This document shows positions 17,665-26,576 of a stretch of DNA of 48,520 nt, one piece after another. The number at the start of each line of letters is the position of its first letter. Positions within the stretch are counted from its first letter, which is position 1. Origin of the DNA: an uncultured Cytophagaceae bacterium (GTDB taxonomy: Bacteria; Bacteroidota; Bacteroidia; Cytophagales; Spirosomataceae); the NCBI GenBank assembly GCA_903907745.1, contig CAIVPF010000040.1, positions 1-48,520 of the forward strand, given 5' to 3'. The position numbers were made by a program, and so were the translations under genes. The notes below the pieces were generated by a model. That model was not told the DNA's origin. It made no database searches and was given only the letters and a program-made list of their open reading frames with translations.

Positions 17665-18003
17665 TTATTTGGTGAACATCCCGACCAAACTGTTGGTCAT
17701 CCCCACAATAAAACTAAAAATCAAGGGCGCTACAAATCCGTTAACATGAAAGCCATCTATATAGGCCTCGACCAAATACACCAAACCCACATTAATCACC
17801 AAGGAAAATAAACCCAAGGTCAAAAAAGTGATCGGGAAACTGATAATTTTCAAAATAGGCTTCACAAAGGAATTCAAAAATCCCATGGCTAAGGCCACAT
17901 AGAGGGCAACTAAATAGCCATCCACCGTGATACCTTTCACGTATTTCGGGATAAGCATGACCACTACCGCGATCACCACATAGCGAATAACAAATCCGAT
18001 CAT
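17665..18003 (-). CDS. Small four-helix membrane protein, 'phage holin superfamily IV' (PF04020-like)
   Basis: 112 residues, almost entirely hydrophobic, with four predicted membrane spans at about 3-20, 31-50, 56-80 and 88-110. The G-F-L-N-S-F-V-K-P-I-L-K-I-I-S-F-P-I-T motif between spans 2 and 3 is typical of this family. Despite the family name it is a chromosomal protein in most bacteria, and no phage genes are present here. It follows hisIE by 3 nt and is probably the last gene of the his operon. Role unknown. Confidence 0.85.
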   Translation of the reverse strand: MIGFVIRYVVIAVVVMLIPKYVKGITVDGYLVALYVALAMGFLNSFVKPILKIISFPITFLTLGLFSLVINVGLVYLVEAYIDGFHVNGFVAPLIFSFIVGMTNSLVGMFTK

Positions 18004-18006
18004 AGC

Positions 18007-18603
18007 TTATTTTTGATGTCTTTTTTGTAATAATCCAACGACCTCCTCCAATCCAATCCCTCGGTCCTCCAATAAAACCAATAAGTGAAATAGCAAATCC
18101 GCCGCCTCGCCTTTAAACAATTCATCATTGTTCATCAGGGCCTCTATCACTAATTCAACCGCCTCTTCCCCCACTTTTTGCGCCACTTTATGCGTTCCTT
18201 TTTGAAACAAAGAAGCCGTATACGAACTTTCTGCGGATTCATTTTTGCGGGAGCGAATGACATGTTTTAGGTAATCCAACCAAGCCGCATTATCCACATT
18301 CGCATTCCCAAAACAAGTATCAGCCCCCGTATGGCATGTCGGCCCCTGTGGATTTACCTGAATTAAAATCGTGTCCTGATCACAATCGATTTGCACACGC
18401 ACCACATCTAAGTAATTTTCAGACGTTTCCCCTTTTGTCCACAGCCGATTTTTAGACCGGGAAAAAAAAGTCACCCGCTTTTCAGCCAAGGTTTTTTCAT
18501 AGGCCTCTTGGTTCATATAGCCTAACATCAACACCTGCAATGTAGCAGCATCTTGAATAATGGCCGGAATGAGGCCTTTGGAAAAATCAATCGTTTGACT
18601 CAT
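18007..18603 (-). CDS. hisIE: Bifunctional phosphoribosyl-AMP cyclohydrolase / phosphoribosyl-ATP pyrophosphatase
   Basis: Catalyses steps 2 and 3 of histidine biosynthesis in the cytoplasm; 198 residues. N-terminal HisI domain (about 1-110): MLGYMNQEA, TFFSRSKNRLWTKGETS, D-C-D-Q-D-T, and the zinc motif T-C-H-T-G-A-D-T-C-F. C-terminal HisE domain (about 110-198): all-helical NTP-pyrophosphatase fold with G-E-E-A-V-E-L-V-I-E-A and E-A-A-D-L-L-F-H-L-L-V-L-L. Domain order and length are those of the fused form. Lies 24 nt downstream of hisF in the hisH-A-F-IE operon. Confidence 0.96.
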   Translation of the reverse strand: MSQTIDFSKGLIPAIIQDAATLQVLMLGYMNQEAYEKTLAEKRVTFFSRSKNRLWTKGETSENYLDVVRVQIDCDQDTILIQVNPQGPTCHTGADTCFGNANVDNAAWLDYLKHVIRSRKNESAESSYTASLFQKGTHKVAQKVGEEAVELVIEALMNNDELFKGEAADLLFHLLVLLEDRGIGLEEVVGLLQKRHQK

Positions 18604-18627
18604 GAGGTAAAAATAAAGTTGAAGGTA

Positions 18628-19383
18628 TTAAATCCGCATCGGAATTCCTTTATTGGCCAAATAATTCTTTAATGCCAATATTTCAATTTCTTTAAAGTGA
18701 AAAATACTCGCTGCCAAACCGGCATCAGCCTTTCCCTCCGTGAACACGTCGTAGAAATGCTCCATCGATCCCGCGCCACCCGAAGCAATAATCGGGATAC
18801 TCGAATGACTCGAAATTTCCGCCGTAAGCACATTCGCAAAGCCCGCTTTCGTCCCATCCGTGTCCATCGAGGTTAATAATATTTCCCCCGCACCGCGCGA
18901 TTCCACTTCTTTGGCCCAAGGAATGGTTTTAATTTCCGTAATCCGCCGACCCCCATGCGTATGCACCCAATCAAGGCCATTTACCTGCCGCGTATCGATC
19001 GCCACGATGATGCATTGGGAGCCAAATTGTAATGCCAATTCATCAATTAATTCCGGTCGACGCACCGCCGATGAATTAATCGACACCTTATCCGCTCCCG
19101 CATTTAATAAGGCCGAAACATCCTCAATCGAACTGATGCCGCCCCCCACCGTAAATGGAATGTTCACATGTCGGGCCACCTCACGAACCAAATTCACCAA
19201 TGTTTTTCGATTATCAACCGTAGCCGTTATATCTAAAAAAACTAATTCATCCGCGCCTTCCTTTGCATACAAAGCCCCCAATTCCACCGGATCACCTGCA
19301 TCACGTAAATCCACAAAGTTCGTCCCCTTCACAGTCCGACCTTCTTTAATATCCAAACAAGGAATAATTCGTTTCGTTAACAT
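18628..19383 (-). CDS. hisF: Imidazole glycerol phosphate synthase, cyclase subunit
   Basis: TIM-barrel subunit that uses ammonia from HisH to form imidazole glycerol phosphate and AICAR. 251 residues, the normal length. Catalytic Asp11 lies in [14 protein letters not shown], and the second catalytic Asp in [11 protein letters not shown]. Phosphate-binding loops G-G-G-I-S-S and A-S-G-G-A-G-S are present. The start overlaps the end of hisA by 7 bp, implying coupling. Confidence 0.97.
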   Translation of the reverse strand: MLTKRIIPCLDIKEGRTVKGTNFVDLRDAGDPVELGALYAKEGADELVFLDITATVDNRKTLVNLVREVARHVNIPFTVGGGISSIEDVSALLNAGADKVSINSSAVRRPELIDELALQFGSQCIIVAIDTRQVNGLDWVHTHGGRRITEIKTIPWAKEVESRGAGEILLTSMDTDGTKAGFANVLTAEISSHSSIPIIASGGAGSMEHFYDVFTEGKADAGLAASIFHFKEIEILALKNYLANKGIPMRI

Positions 19384-20111
19384 GCGGATTCCTTTGCAAA
19401 TGTGGCTAATTCCTCTAAACTAATTCGCCCCTCATAAAAGGCTTTCCCTACGATCACACCAAATAATTTCATCGCCCGCAGGTCCTCTAAATCTTGTAAA
19501 CTCGCCACGCCACCACTCGCAATTACGTGTAAGGAAGGTGTCTTCGTCTGAATTTTTTCATATAGGGGGAAACTAGGACCTTGCAATAATCCATCCTTCG
19601 CCACATCCGTGGAAATGACATAGCGCGCTCCCGCTTTTTCATAATCGGCCAAAAAATCGTAAATCGAGATTTCGGTATTTTCCTGCCACCCCGCTACGGC
19701 AATTTGCTCATGCTGTGCATCCGCCCCCAAAATAATCCGATCCGCACCATATTTCGCAAACCAAGCTTTCACTAATTCCGGATTTCGCACCGCGATGCTT
19801 CCCGCCGTAATTTGTGCCGCACCGGCGGAAAAGGCGAGATCCACCATCTCGTCGGATTGCACGCCGCCGCCAAAATCGATATGTAAATTCGTTCCCTTCG
19901 CAATCCGCTCTAATACCGCGGCATTCACGATTTTTTTGGCTTTTGCCCCATCCAAATCCACTACATGTAATCGCTGAATTCCTGCGCCTTCGAAAGCTTT
20001 GGCGACTTCCAATGGGTCAGAAGAATATACCTTTTTTTGCGCATAATCCCCCTGGGTCAAGCGAACGCATTGGCCGTTAATGATGTCGATGGCGGGGATT
20101 AATTGGAACAT
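19377..20111 (-). CDS. hisA: Phosphoribosylformimino-5-aminoimidazole carboxamide ribotide isomerase
   Basis: TIM-barrel isomerase of histidine synthesis (ProFAR to PRFAR), 244 residues. Catalytic Asp8 in [13 protein letters not shown], and the partner Asp in [10 protein letters not shown]. Phosphate loops D-F-G-G-G-V-Q-S and A-S-G-G-V-A-S are intact. It lies 3 nt downstream of hisH and overlaps hisF. Confidence 0.97.
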   Translation of the reverse strand: MFQLIPAIDIINGQCVRLTQGDYAQKKVYSSDPLEVAKAFEGAGIQRLHVVDLDGAKAKKIVNAAVLERIAKGTNLHIDFGGGVQSDEMVDLAFSAGAAQITAGSIAVRNPELVKAWFAKYGADRIILGADAQHEQIAVAGWQENTEISIYDFLADYEKAGARYVISTDVAKDGLLQGPSFPLYEKIQTKTPSLHVIASGGVASLQDLEDLRAMKLFGVIVGKAFYEGRISLEELATFAKESAC

Positions 20112-20114
20112 AGA

Positions 20115-20702
20115 TTATAAAGCTAAAAAATTCTCGATGATGTTTTGGCCTGCCAACCCGCTGATTTCCGCGTGGAATTGGGCAGCGTAAAAATTGTCTT
20201 TTTGCAACATGGCCGAAAAAGGTTGGACATAGTCACATATCGCCGTCGTATACGGATTCACGGGCGCATAATAGGAGTGAACAAAATAGACATATTCTGA
20301 AGCCGAAAGGCCTTTCATCAGCTTATTTTCCCCCTGCGCTTCGATCGAATTCCAACCCACATGAGGTATCTTTAATTCAGTCGATTTAAAGCGTTTAATC
20401 TCCACATCAAACACGCCCATGCAGGTCGTGTCATTTTCTTCCGAATGCTTGCATAATAATTGCATCCCGATGCAGGTGGCTAAAACGGGTTGTTTTAACG
20501 TAGGGATCAATCGATCTAATTGCTTTTCCCGTAAATAGGCCATGGCCGTACTCGCCTCACCCACGCCCGGGAAAATAACTTTATCTGCCGAGCGAATTTC
20601 CTCCTCCTCATCCGTCCAAGAATATTTCATCCCGATCCGATCAAGCGCATACATGACCGAAGCCACATTTCCCGCATTGTATTTAATAATGGCAATTTTC
20701 AT
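20115..20702 (-). CDS. hisH: Imidazole glycerol phosphate synthase, glutaminase subunit
   Basis: Class I glutamine amidotransferase supplying ammonia to HisF; 195 residues. Y-N-A-G-N at the N-terminus, oxyanion region F-P-G-V-G-E, nucleophile Cys77 in A-T-C-I-G-M-Q-L-L, P-H-V-G-W-N, and catalytic His177 and Glu179. The last motif reads F-H-A-E-I-S-G instead of the usual F-H-P-E-K-S-G, so the Pro between the catalytic pair and the following Lys are changed, while the triad is kept. First gene of a four-gene his cluster; hisG, hisD, hisC and hisB are not in this window. Confidence 0.95.
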   Translation of the reverse strand: MKIAIIKYNAGNVASVMYALDRIGMKYSWTDEEEEIRSADKVIFPGVGEASTAMAYLREKQLDRLIPTLKQPVLATCIGMQLLCKHSEENDTTCMGVFDVEIKRFKSTELKIPHVGWNSIEAQGENKLMKGLSASEYVYFVHSYYAPVNPYTTAICDYVQPFSAMLQKDNFYAAQFHAEISGLAGQNIIENFLAL

Positions 20703-20709
20703 TCGGCTA

Positions 20710-20741
20710 CAAAGGTAGGCAAAAGGGCTTGTATTATGAAA
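20710..20741 (-). promoter_or_regulatory. Promoter of the hisH-A-F-IE operon
   Basis: On the minus strand, TTTC (about 20738-20741) - 20 nt - TACCTTTG (20710-20717). The hisH ATG is only 7 nt beyond the -7 box, so the transcript should have almost no leader. The -33 box is a 3-of-4 match. Confidence 0.55.
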
Positions 20742-20756
20742 ACAGATGTATCTTTG
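20729..20756 (+). promoter_or_regulatory. Promoter of the VTT-domain membrane protein gene
   Basis: TTG (20729-20731) and TATCTTTG (20749-20756) with a 17-nt spacer. It supports the start at 20774: an in-frame upstream start at 20729 would precede transcription. It overlaps the divergent his promoter. Confidence 0.5.
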
Positions 20757-20773
20757 CAGTTCAAGACCTGCTT

Positions 20774-21442
20774 ATGAAGCTTTCGCGTAACCTCCTTAAA
20801 GAATCCTTATACCTGATTTGGATGGGCTTTTTGCCTCTGATTTCCAGCTCCGTCTTAGGCTATTTTGCGCTGTCAAATCCTGAGTTTTTTCAAAACTTAA
20901 GCTTTTGGGATCAAGTGATTTTTTGGATTGCCGCCGTTTTCATCATGGGCCTAGCCTTAAGTCCGACTACCTTTTTTGCCTTATTTACCGGATATGTTTT
21001 CGGCTTTCAAGGAATTTTGCCGCTGATTATTGCCTATAGTTTCGCTTCGCTGTTAGGGTATTTTTTAGCCAAAAAACTGAAGGGGGAAGCCATTATCGCG
21101 CTATTGAGGGCGAAATTTCCCTTGGACCATTTTCTAGAAAATGTGAAGGCCAATTCGTTTTCCTGGGTGTTTTTGACAAGATTATCCCCGGTTTTTCCCT
21201 TCGCAATTACCAATGCACTGATGGCCTTTTTAGGCGTACATGTAAAACAATTCTTTTTGGCGGGAACCTTAGGCATGCTGCCTCGCACCTTGCTCGCGCT
21301 ATGGACAGGTATGCAAGCGAAGACGATTCAAGGCCTTTACCAAAACCCGGCATCCGCCCAATGGCAAGATTTCGCCAGCTTGTTTTTGCTGATTTTTTCT
21401 GGGTTTGGGATGTTTTGGTTGGGTAAAAATAAGGCCAAATGA
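20774..21442 (+). CDS. TVP38/TMEM64 (VTT/DedA-like) membrane protein
   Basis: Inner-membrane protein of 222 residues from the ATG at 20774 (MKLSRNLLKE). Five or six hydrophobic spans are visible. Family features: the G-x-V-F-G-F-Q-G-x-L-P-L-x-x-A-Y-S-F-A-S-L-L-G-Y region with the F-[ILV]-x-R-L-S-P-V-F-P-F-A motif (here L-T-R-L-S-P-V-F-P-F-A), then G-T-L-G-M-L-P-R-T. Relatives are implicated in lipid scrambling or transport; the substrate here is unknown. Divergent from hisH. Its stop codon lies inside an inverted repeat. Confidence 0.85.
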   Translation: MKLSRNLLKESLYLIWMGFLPLISSSVLGYFALSNPEFFQNLSFWDQVIFWIAAVFIMGLALSPTTFFALFTGYVFGFQGILPLIIAYSFASLLGYFLAKKLKGEAIIALLRAKFPLDHFLENVKANSFSWVFLTRLSPVFPFAITNALMAFLGVHVKQFFLAGTLGMLPRTLLALWTGMQAKTIQGLYQNPASAQWQDFASLFLLIFSGFGMFWLGKNKAK

Positions 21443-21461
21443 GTTGAGCACATTTGGCCTT
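21431..21461. terminator. Hairpin between convergent genes (bidirectional terminator candidate)
   Basis: AAGGCCAAAT (21431-21440) and ATTTGGCCTT (21452-21461) form a perfect 10-bp stem with an 11-nt loop; it starts inside the last codons of the VTT-domain gene. T tracts on either side are weak, so termination is plausible but not ideal. Confidence 0.5.
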
Positions 21462-21466
21462 CGAAA

Positions 21467-21862
21467 TTAAATCATTTCGGAATCGATTACTTGAACCTTT
21501 CCCCACAAATGCTTGTTGTCATCGATGAACTTTTTATGCAAAGGATGGTACAAATATTCCTTTTCTTTTTCGGCGCTGTCAAAAACCAAAACCACCGAAA
21601 AACTATAACTTGCCTCTGTGACAGGTTTATCAAAATCGGTCACAATGGGTTTTCCCACGTGGGCCGATTGGATCATCGGTAGCGTGCCCAAGGACTTTAA
21701 GGCCTTAAATAATTGGGTTTTTTCGGCTTCATTGCCTGGATTTTTGGCCCAAAATAAAACGTGGTGAATGAAAGTCATAGGCGTTGTGGCTGGTGAAGTC
21801 CCTAGGGACGCAGTGACGGCGATTAGGCCGGATTTTTGAATGAAATTTCGTCGAGTCGTCAT
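21467..21862 (-). CDS. Tat-exported Dabb (stress-responsive A/B barrel) protein
   Basis: 131 residues. N-terminal twin-arginine signal T-R-R-N-F-I-Q-K-S-G (3-12) followed by a hydrophobic segment to about residue 25. The mature part is a Dabb ferredoxin-like domain: M-T-F-I-H-H-V-L-F-W-A-K at its start, a central S-Y-S-F-S-V-V-L-V-F-D-S strand, and Y-x-x-H-P-L-H-K-K-F near the end, all typical. Dabb proteins form dimeric barrels; some bind small hydrophobic ligands, but no reaction can be assigned. Converges with the VTT-domain gene; its 5' end is 39 bp from the divergent start at 21902. Confidence 0.85.
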   Translation of the reverse strand: MTTRRNFIQKSGLIAVTASLGTSPATTPMTFIHHVLFWAKNPGNEAEKTQLFKALKSLGTLPMIQSAHVGKPIVTDFDKPVTEASYSFSVVLVFDSAEKEKEYLYHPLHKKFIDDNKHLWGKVQVIDSEMI

Positions 21863-21901
21863 GAAATAGAGAATTTTGTTTACATTTTATTCAATTCTAC
21901 A

Positions 21902-22588
21902 ATGGAAAAACCAAAAATCAAAGTAATTATTACCGGAGTAACAGGAATGGTGGGCGAAGGGGTCATGCAAGAAGCCTTAGAATCCCCTTTTATCAGCGAG
22001 GTTTTGACAATTTCCCGTACTTCCACCGGCAAAAACCACCCAAAATTAAAAGAATATCTATTAGCTGATTTTTTCCAACCTGCCGAATTATCCGAGGTCG
22101 TTAAAGGCTATGATGCCTGTTTATTTTGTTTGGGGGTTTCGTCGATTGGTAAATCGGAATCAGAATTCAAACATTTGACCTATGACCTAACCCTAGGTTT
22201 CGCGCATGTGTTAGCGGACGCAAATCCGGGTATGACTTTTTCCTATATTTCTGGAACGGGGACGGACTCCACCGAAAAGGGCCGGATCATGTGGGCACGC
22301 GTGAAGGGCAAAACAGAAAATGATCTAAGGAAATTAGGCTTTAAAGAGGTATATGCTTTTCGGCCTGGTTATTTAAGTCCAACGAAAGGTCTTCATCATA
22401 CACTGCCCTATTATGCCTATATTGATTGGATGTATCCAGTACTTCAGCGGCTTGCTCCCCGCGCTTTTTCTACTTTGAGAGAATTGGGATTGGCGATGAT
22501 TGAGGCCTCGGTATTTGGGACCGATTCAGTTCATGTGGAGGTCTTGGATATACGGGCCTTGGCGAAACAAATGAACCTTCGCGAATAG
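21902..22588 (+). CDS. NAD(P)-binding atypical SDR-like protein (epimerase-type)
   Basis: 228 residues from the ATG at 21902 (MEKPKIK); the frame is open further left but overlaps the divergent Dabb gene. Rossmann start with V-I-I-T-G-V-T-G-M-V-G-E-G-V (glycine-rich TGxxGxxG). It continues with C-L-F-C-L-G-V-S-S and a catalytic-region Y-I-S-G-T-G-T-D, but lacks a clear YxxxK. Such proteins are annotated as NAD-dependent epimerase/dehydratase or NmrA-like; the substrate is unknown. It is followed by gpmI after 50 bp on the same strand. Confidence 0.82.
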   Translation: MEKPKIKVIITGVTGMVGEGVMQEALESPFISEVLTISRTSTGKNHPKLKEYLLADFFQPAELSEVVKGYDACLFCLGVSSIGKSESEFKHLTYDLTLGFAHVLADANPGMTFSYISGTGTDSTEKGRIMWARVKGKTENDLRKLGFKEVYAFRPGYLSPTKGLHHTLPYYAYIDWMYPVLQRLAPRAFSTLRELGLAMIEASVFGTDSVHVEVLDIRALAKQMNLRE

Positions 22589-22638
22589 AATTTTACCCGT
22601 ATTTTGGTTAATTTTACAAGATATTAAATGTAATTCAC

Positions 22639-24159
22639 GTGAAAAAGAAAGTAGTTTTAATGATATTAGATGGCTGGGGAATCGCCACCAATCCAAAGGT
22701 TTCAGCGATTGACGCAGCTAAAACTCCCTTCATCGATTCCCTTTATAAGGCATATCCGCATTCCAAATTAGAAGCCTCAGGCTTAGCAGTAGGTCTTCCA
22801 GAAGGTCAAATGGGAAATTCTGAAGTCGGGCACATGAACTTAGGCGCCGGCCGGGTCGTTTATCAAAACCTCGTTCGAATCAATAAGGCCGTTCAGGAAA
22901 ACACCTTGGGGCATGAACCTGAATTAGCTAAGGCTTTTGACTATGCGAAAAACAATCAAAAATCAGTTCATTTTATCGGCCTAGTTTCAGATGGGGGCGT
23001 TCATGCGCACATTGAACACCTGAAATCGTTATTGACTTCTGCCTCAGAAGCGGGCTTAAAAGATGTTTTTGTGCATGCCTTTACGGATGGTCGGGATACA
23101 GATCCTAAATCTGGCATGGGTTTTATGACGGATTTATACCAACATACCCTTAAAACCAGCACCCAAATCGCTTCGGTAACAGGTCGTTATTTTGCGATGG
23201 ACCGGGATAACCGTTGGGAACGCTTAGCGCTTGCCTATCACGCCATGGTGGATGGAGAAGGTACACCTACTCAGGATGTATTGGCCTCTATTCAAGCCAG
23301 TTATGACGCAGGTGTGACAGACGAATTCATTAAACCGATTATTGTGACAGATGCTGCTGGGGTGCCAGTTGGCTCCATCACGGAAGGCGATGTGGTGATT
23401 TGTTTTAATTTTAGAACGGACCGTGGCCGGGAAATCACACAGGCCTTAACGCAAAAGGATTTTCATGAAGAGAATATGCACAAATTGAATTTGTACTATT
23501 TGACCATGACGGAATATGATAAGGAATTTGTGGGGGTACATGTGATTTTTAATGATTCCAATTTGCCGATGACGATGGGCGAGGTGTTGGAAGGGGCCGG
23601 GAAAAAACAAATTCGCATCGCGGAGACGGAAAAATATCCACATGTTACTTTTTTCTTCTCGGGAGGTCGGGAACAGCCATTTATCGGCCAAACCAATCTC
23701 ATGCGTAATTCGCCCAAGGTGGCTACCTATGATTTACAACCGGAGATGTCAGCGGCGGATTTACGAGATGCGTTGATTCCGGAATTGGAAAAAGAAGAGG
23801 TTGATTTTGTGTGTTTGAATTTTGCAAATCCAGATATGGTGGGTCATACAGGCGTTTTTGAAGCAGTAGTTAAAGCCGTGGAAACGGTAGATGCTTGTGC
23901 GGAAGCGGTTGTAAAGGTGGGTTTAGCGCATGGATATTCTTTTATTATTATTGCGGACCATGGAAATGCGGATGTCATGATTAACGAGGACGGCTCTCCC
24001 AATACGGCGCATTCAACGAATTTGGTTCCTTGTATTTTGGTAGATCAAGATTTTCACCCTAATTTAAACAACGGAAAATTAGGCGATGTGTCTCCTACGA
24101 TTCTTAAATTGATGGGAGTAGCCCAACCGAAAGAAATGACAGGACTTTCCTTGTTTTAA
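22639..24159 (+). CDS. gpmI: 2,3-bisphosphoglycerate-independent phosphoglycerate mutase
   Basis: Glycolytic/gluconeogenic interconversion of 3- and 2-phosphoglycerate; cytoplasmic, Mn-dependent, 506 residues (normal length). Starts at a GTG: no in-frame ATG precedes it before a stop. Alkaline-phosphatase-fold metal motif V-V-L-M-I-L-D-G-W-G (Asp11), catalytic Ser61 in M-G-N-S-E-V-G-H, the substrate loop D-G-R-D-T-D-P, G-R-Y-F-A-M-D-R-D, R-T-D-R-G-R, and metal sites N-F-A-N-P-D-M-V-G-H-T and A-D-H-G-N-A-D. Next gene starts 11 nt downstream. Confidence 0.97.
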   Translation: MKKKVVLMILDGWGIATNPKVSAIDAAKTPFIDSLYKAYPHSKLEASGLAVGLPEGQMGNSEVGHMNLGAGRVVYQNLVRINKAVQENTLGHEPELAKAFDYAKNNQKSVHFIGLVSDGGVHAHIEHLKSLLTSASEAGLKDVFVHAFTDGRDTDPKSGMGFMTDLYQHTLKTSTQIASVTGRYFAMDRDNRWERLALAYHAMVDGEGTPTQDVLASIQASYDAGVTDEFIKPIIVTDAAGVPVGSITEGDVVICFNFRTDRGREITQALTQKDFHEENMHKLNLYYLTMTEYDKEFVGVHVIFNDSNLPMTMGEVLEGAGKKQIRIAETEKYPHVTFFFSGGREQPFIGQTNLMRNSPKVATYDLQPEMSAADLRDALIPELEKEEVDFVCLNFANPDMVGHTGVFEAVVKAVETVDACAEAVVKVGLAHGYSFIIIADHGNADVMINEDGSPNTAHSTNLVPCILVDQDFHPNLNNGKLGDVSPTILKLMGVAQPKEMTGLSLF

Positions 24160-24170
24160 TATTTGACATT

Positions 24171-24830
24171 ATGGCCAAAGTTGTTGTTTTCGGAAATACA
24201 CTCACAGCAGAATTAGCACTATACTATTTGCAAACGGATAGTCCGCATGAGGTGGTTGCTTTTACTGTGGAGGCAGAATTTATTGAGGAAGCCACGTTTC
24301 ATGGTTTACCCGTCGTTCCTTTTGAGACAGTAGAAAAAGTTTATCCTCCTTCTGAATATCATTTTTTCGCTCCTTTGACAGAAAAGAACATGAATCAGGT
24401 TCGTGCGAGGGTGTTCCAACAGGGACTCGACAAGGGCTATTCCTATATTTCATATATCAGTTCTCGAGCGACGGTTTTAACAGATAAAATCGGCAAAAAT
24501 TGTTTTATTTTAGAAGATAATACCATTCAGCCTTATGTGACGATAGGGGATGATTGTGTACTTTGGTCTGGAAATCACATTGGTCATCATGGGACGATTG
24601 GAAATCATGTCTTTTTTACCTCCCATGTTGTGCTGTCTGGCCGCTGTATTGTGGGAGATTATTGCTTTTTCGGGGTGAATGCGACGATTCGTGATAAGTC
24701 TACGATTGGAGAGGGAACTTTGGTAGCCATGGGGGCGAATGTCACCCGCCAAAAAACAGATCCCTGGTCTATTTGGAAAGGAAATCCGGCAGAGAAATCC
24801 ACTATTTCGAGTAAGGATATTAAGATATAA
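24171..24830 (+). CDS. Left-handed beta-helix acyltransferase (NeuD-like)
   Basis: 219 residues with the architecture of sugar O-/N-acyltransferases of the NeuD/PglD type. The N-terminal Rossmann-like domain (about 1-85, starting K-V-V-V-F-G-N-T-L-T-A) binds a sugar nucleotide in relatives. A hexapeptide-repeat beta-helix follows from about 100 to 200 with I-G-D-D-C-V-L, I-G-N-H-V-F-F, V-G-D-Y-C-F-F and I-G-E-G-T-L-V turns and an H-I-G-H-H catalytic-type histidine. It ends with the W-K-G-N-P-A motif. Acceptor unknown; no capsule or LPS cluster is adjacent. Probably co-transcribed with gpmI. Confidence 0.85.
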   Translation: MAKVVVFGNTLTAELALYYLQTDSPHEVVAFTVEAEFIEEATFHGLPVVPFETVEKVYPPSEYHFFAPLTEKNMNQVRARVFQQGLDKGYSYISYISSRATVLTDKIGKNCFILEDNTIQPYVTIGDDCVLWSGNHIGHHGTIGNHVFFTSHVVLSGRCIVGDYCFFGVNATIRDKSTIGEGTLVAMGANVTRQKTDPWSIWKGNPAEKSTISSKDIKI

Positions 24831-24863
24831 AAAAAGCCCTTCTGATGTAGAAGGGCTTTTTTT
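24830..24863. terminator. Bidirectional intrinsic terminator
   Basis: AAAAAAGCCCTTCT / AGAAGGGCTTTTTT with loop GATGT, and runs of A and T on opposite sides. It separates the acyltransferase gene (+) from the convergent septum-formation gene (-) and can serve both. Confidence 0.9.
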
Positions 24864-25180
24864 TAATGTTCAATCGGTTGATTATTTTCATCCACGATGA
24901 CAAAAATATCTTCCTTAGGTTTTTTCATTAAGTACTTTTCTCTGGCATATTTTTCCAACAAAGCGGGGTTTCCCACAACCATTCGCCGTTCTTTTTCCAG
25001 TTCCTTGATTTTTTGTTGGTAAAAGGCTTTTTCAGATTTCATATTGCTTAATTCGTTCCATAAGCGATACTGGACCGTGAGGTCATTCGTATCTAAGAAG
25101 AACATCCATACGAGCATTGCGCCCGTGGATATGGCATAAAAGCGATATTTCCCCCAAAAAAGCCTTTTCAGCAGGTCCAT
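24863..25180 (-). CDS. Septum formation initiator family protein (DivIC/FtsB-like)
   Basis: Bitopic cell-division protein of 105 residues. It has one membrane span at about 14-30, then a coiled coil (about 35-70, M-K-S-E-K-A-F-Y-Q-Q-K-I-K-E-L-E-K-E), then the family motif A-R-E-K-Y-L-M-K-K-P-K-E-D-I-F-V-I. In other bacteria such proteins join FtsL and FtsQ-like partners to regulate septal peptidoglycan synthesis. It lies 9 nt downstream of eno, an arrangement common in bacteria. Confidence 0.9.
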   Translation of the reverse strand: MDLLKRLFWGKYRFYAISTGAMLVWMFFLDTNDLTVQYRLWNELSNMKSEKAFYQQKIKELEKERRMVVGNPALLEKYAREKYLMKKPKEDIFVIVDENNQPIEH

Positions 25181-25189
25181 TTCTAAAAT

Positions 25190-26473
<1,284 letters not shown>

Positions 26474-26576
26474 TTAATTATTGTGAATAAATGAATTACC
26501 AATTAATGTGTAAATTGACTCGCAAAATAACGCATTTTTTACATAATTTCCGTACAAATCTCTGAATAAACCGATT

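Noticed and set aside
17665-18003. 'Phage holin' protein as a sign of a prophage
   Set aside because: PF04020-like proteins are common chromosomal genes; no integrase, capsid, lysin or attachment sites occur nearby, and it sits in a his operon.
18860-19423. 187-codon plus-strand frame antisense to hisF
   Set aside because: hisF has complete catalytic motifs on the other strand; the plus-strand frame has none.
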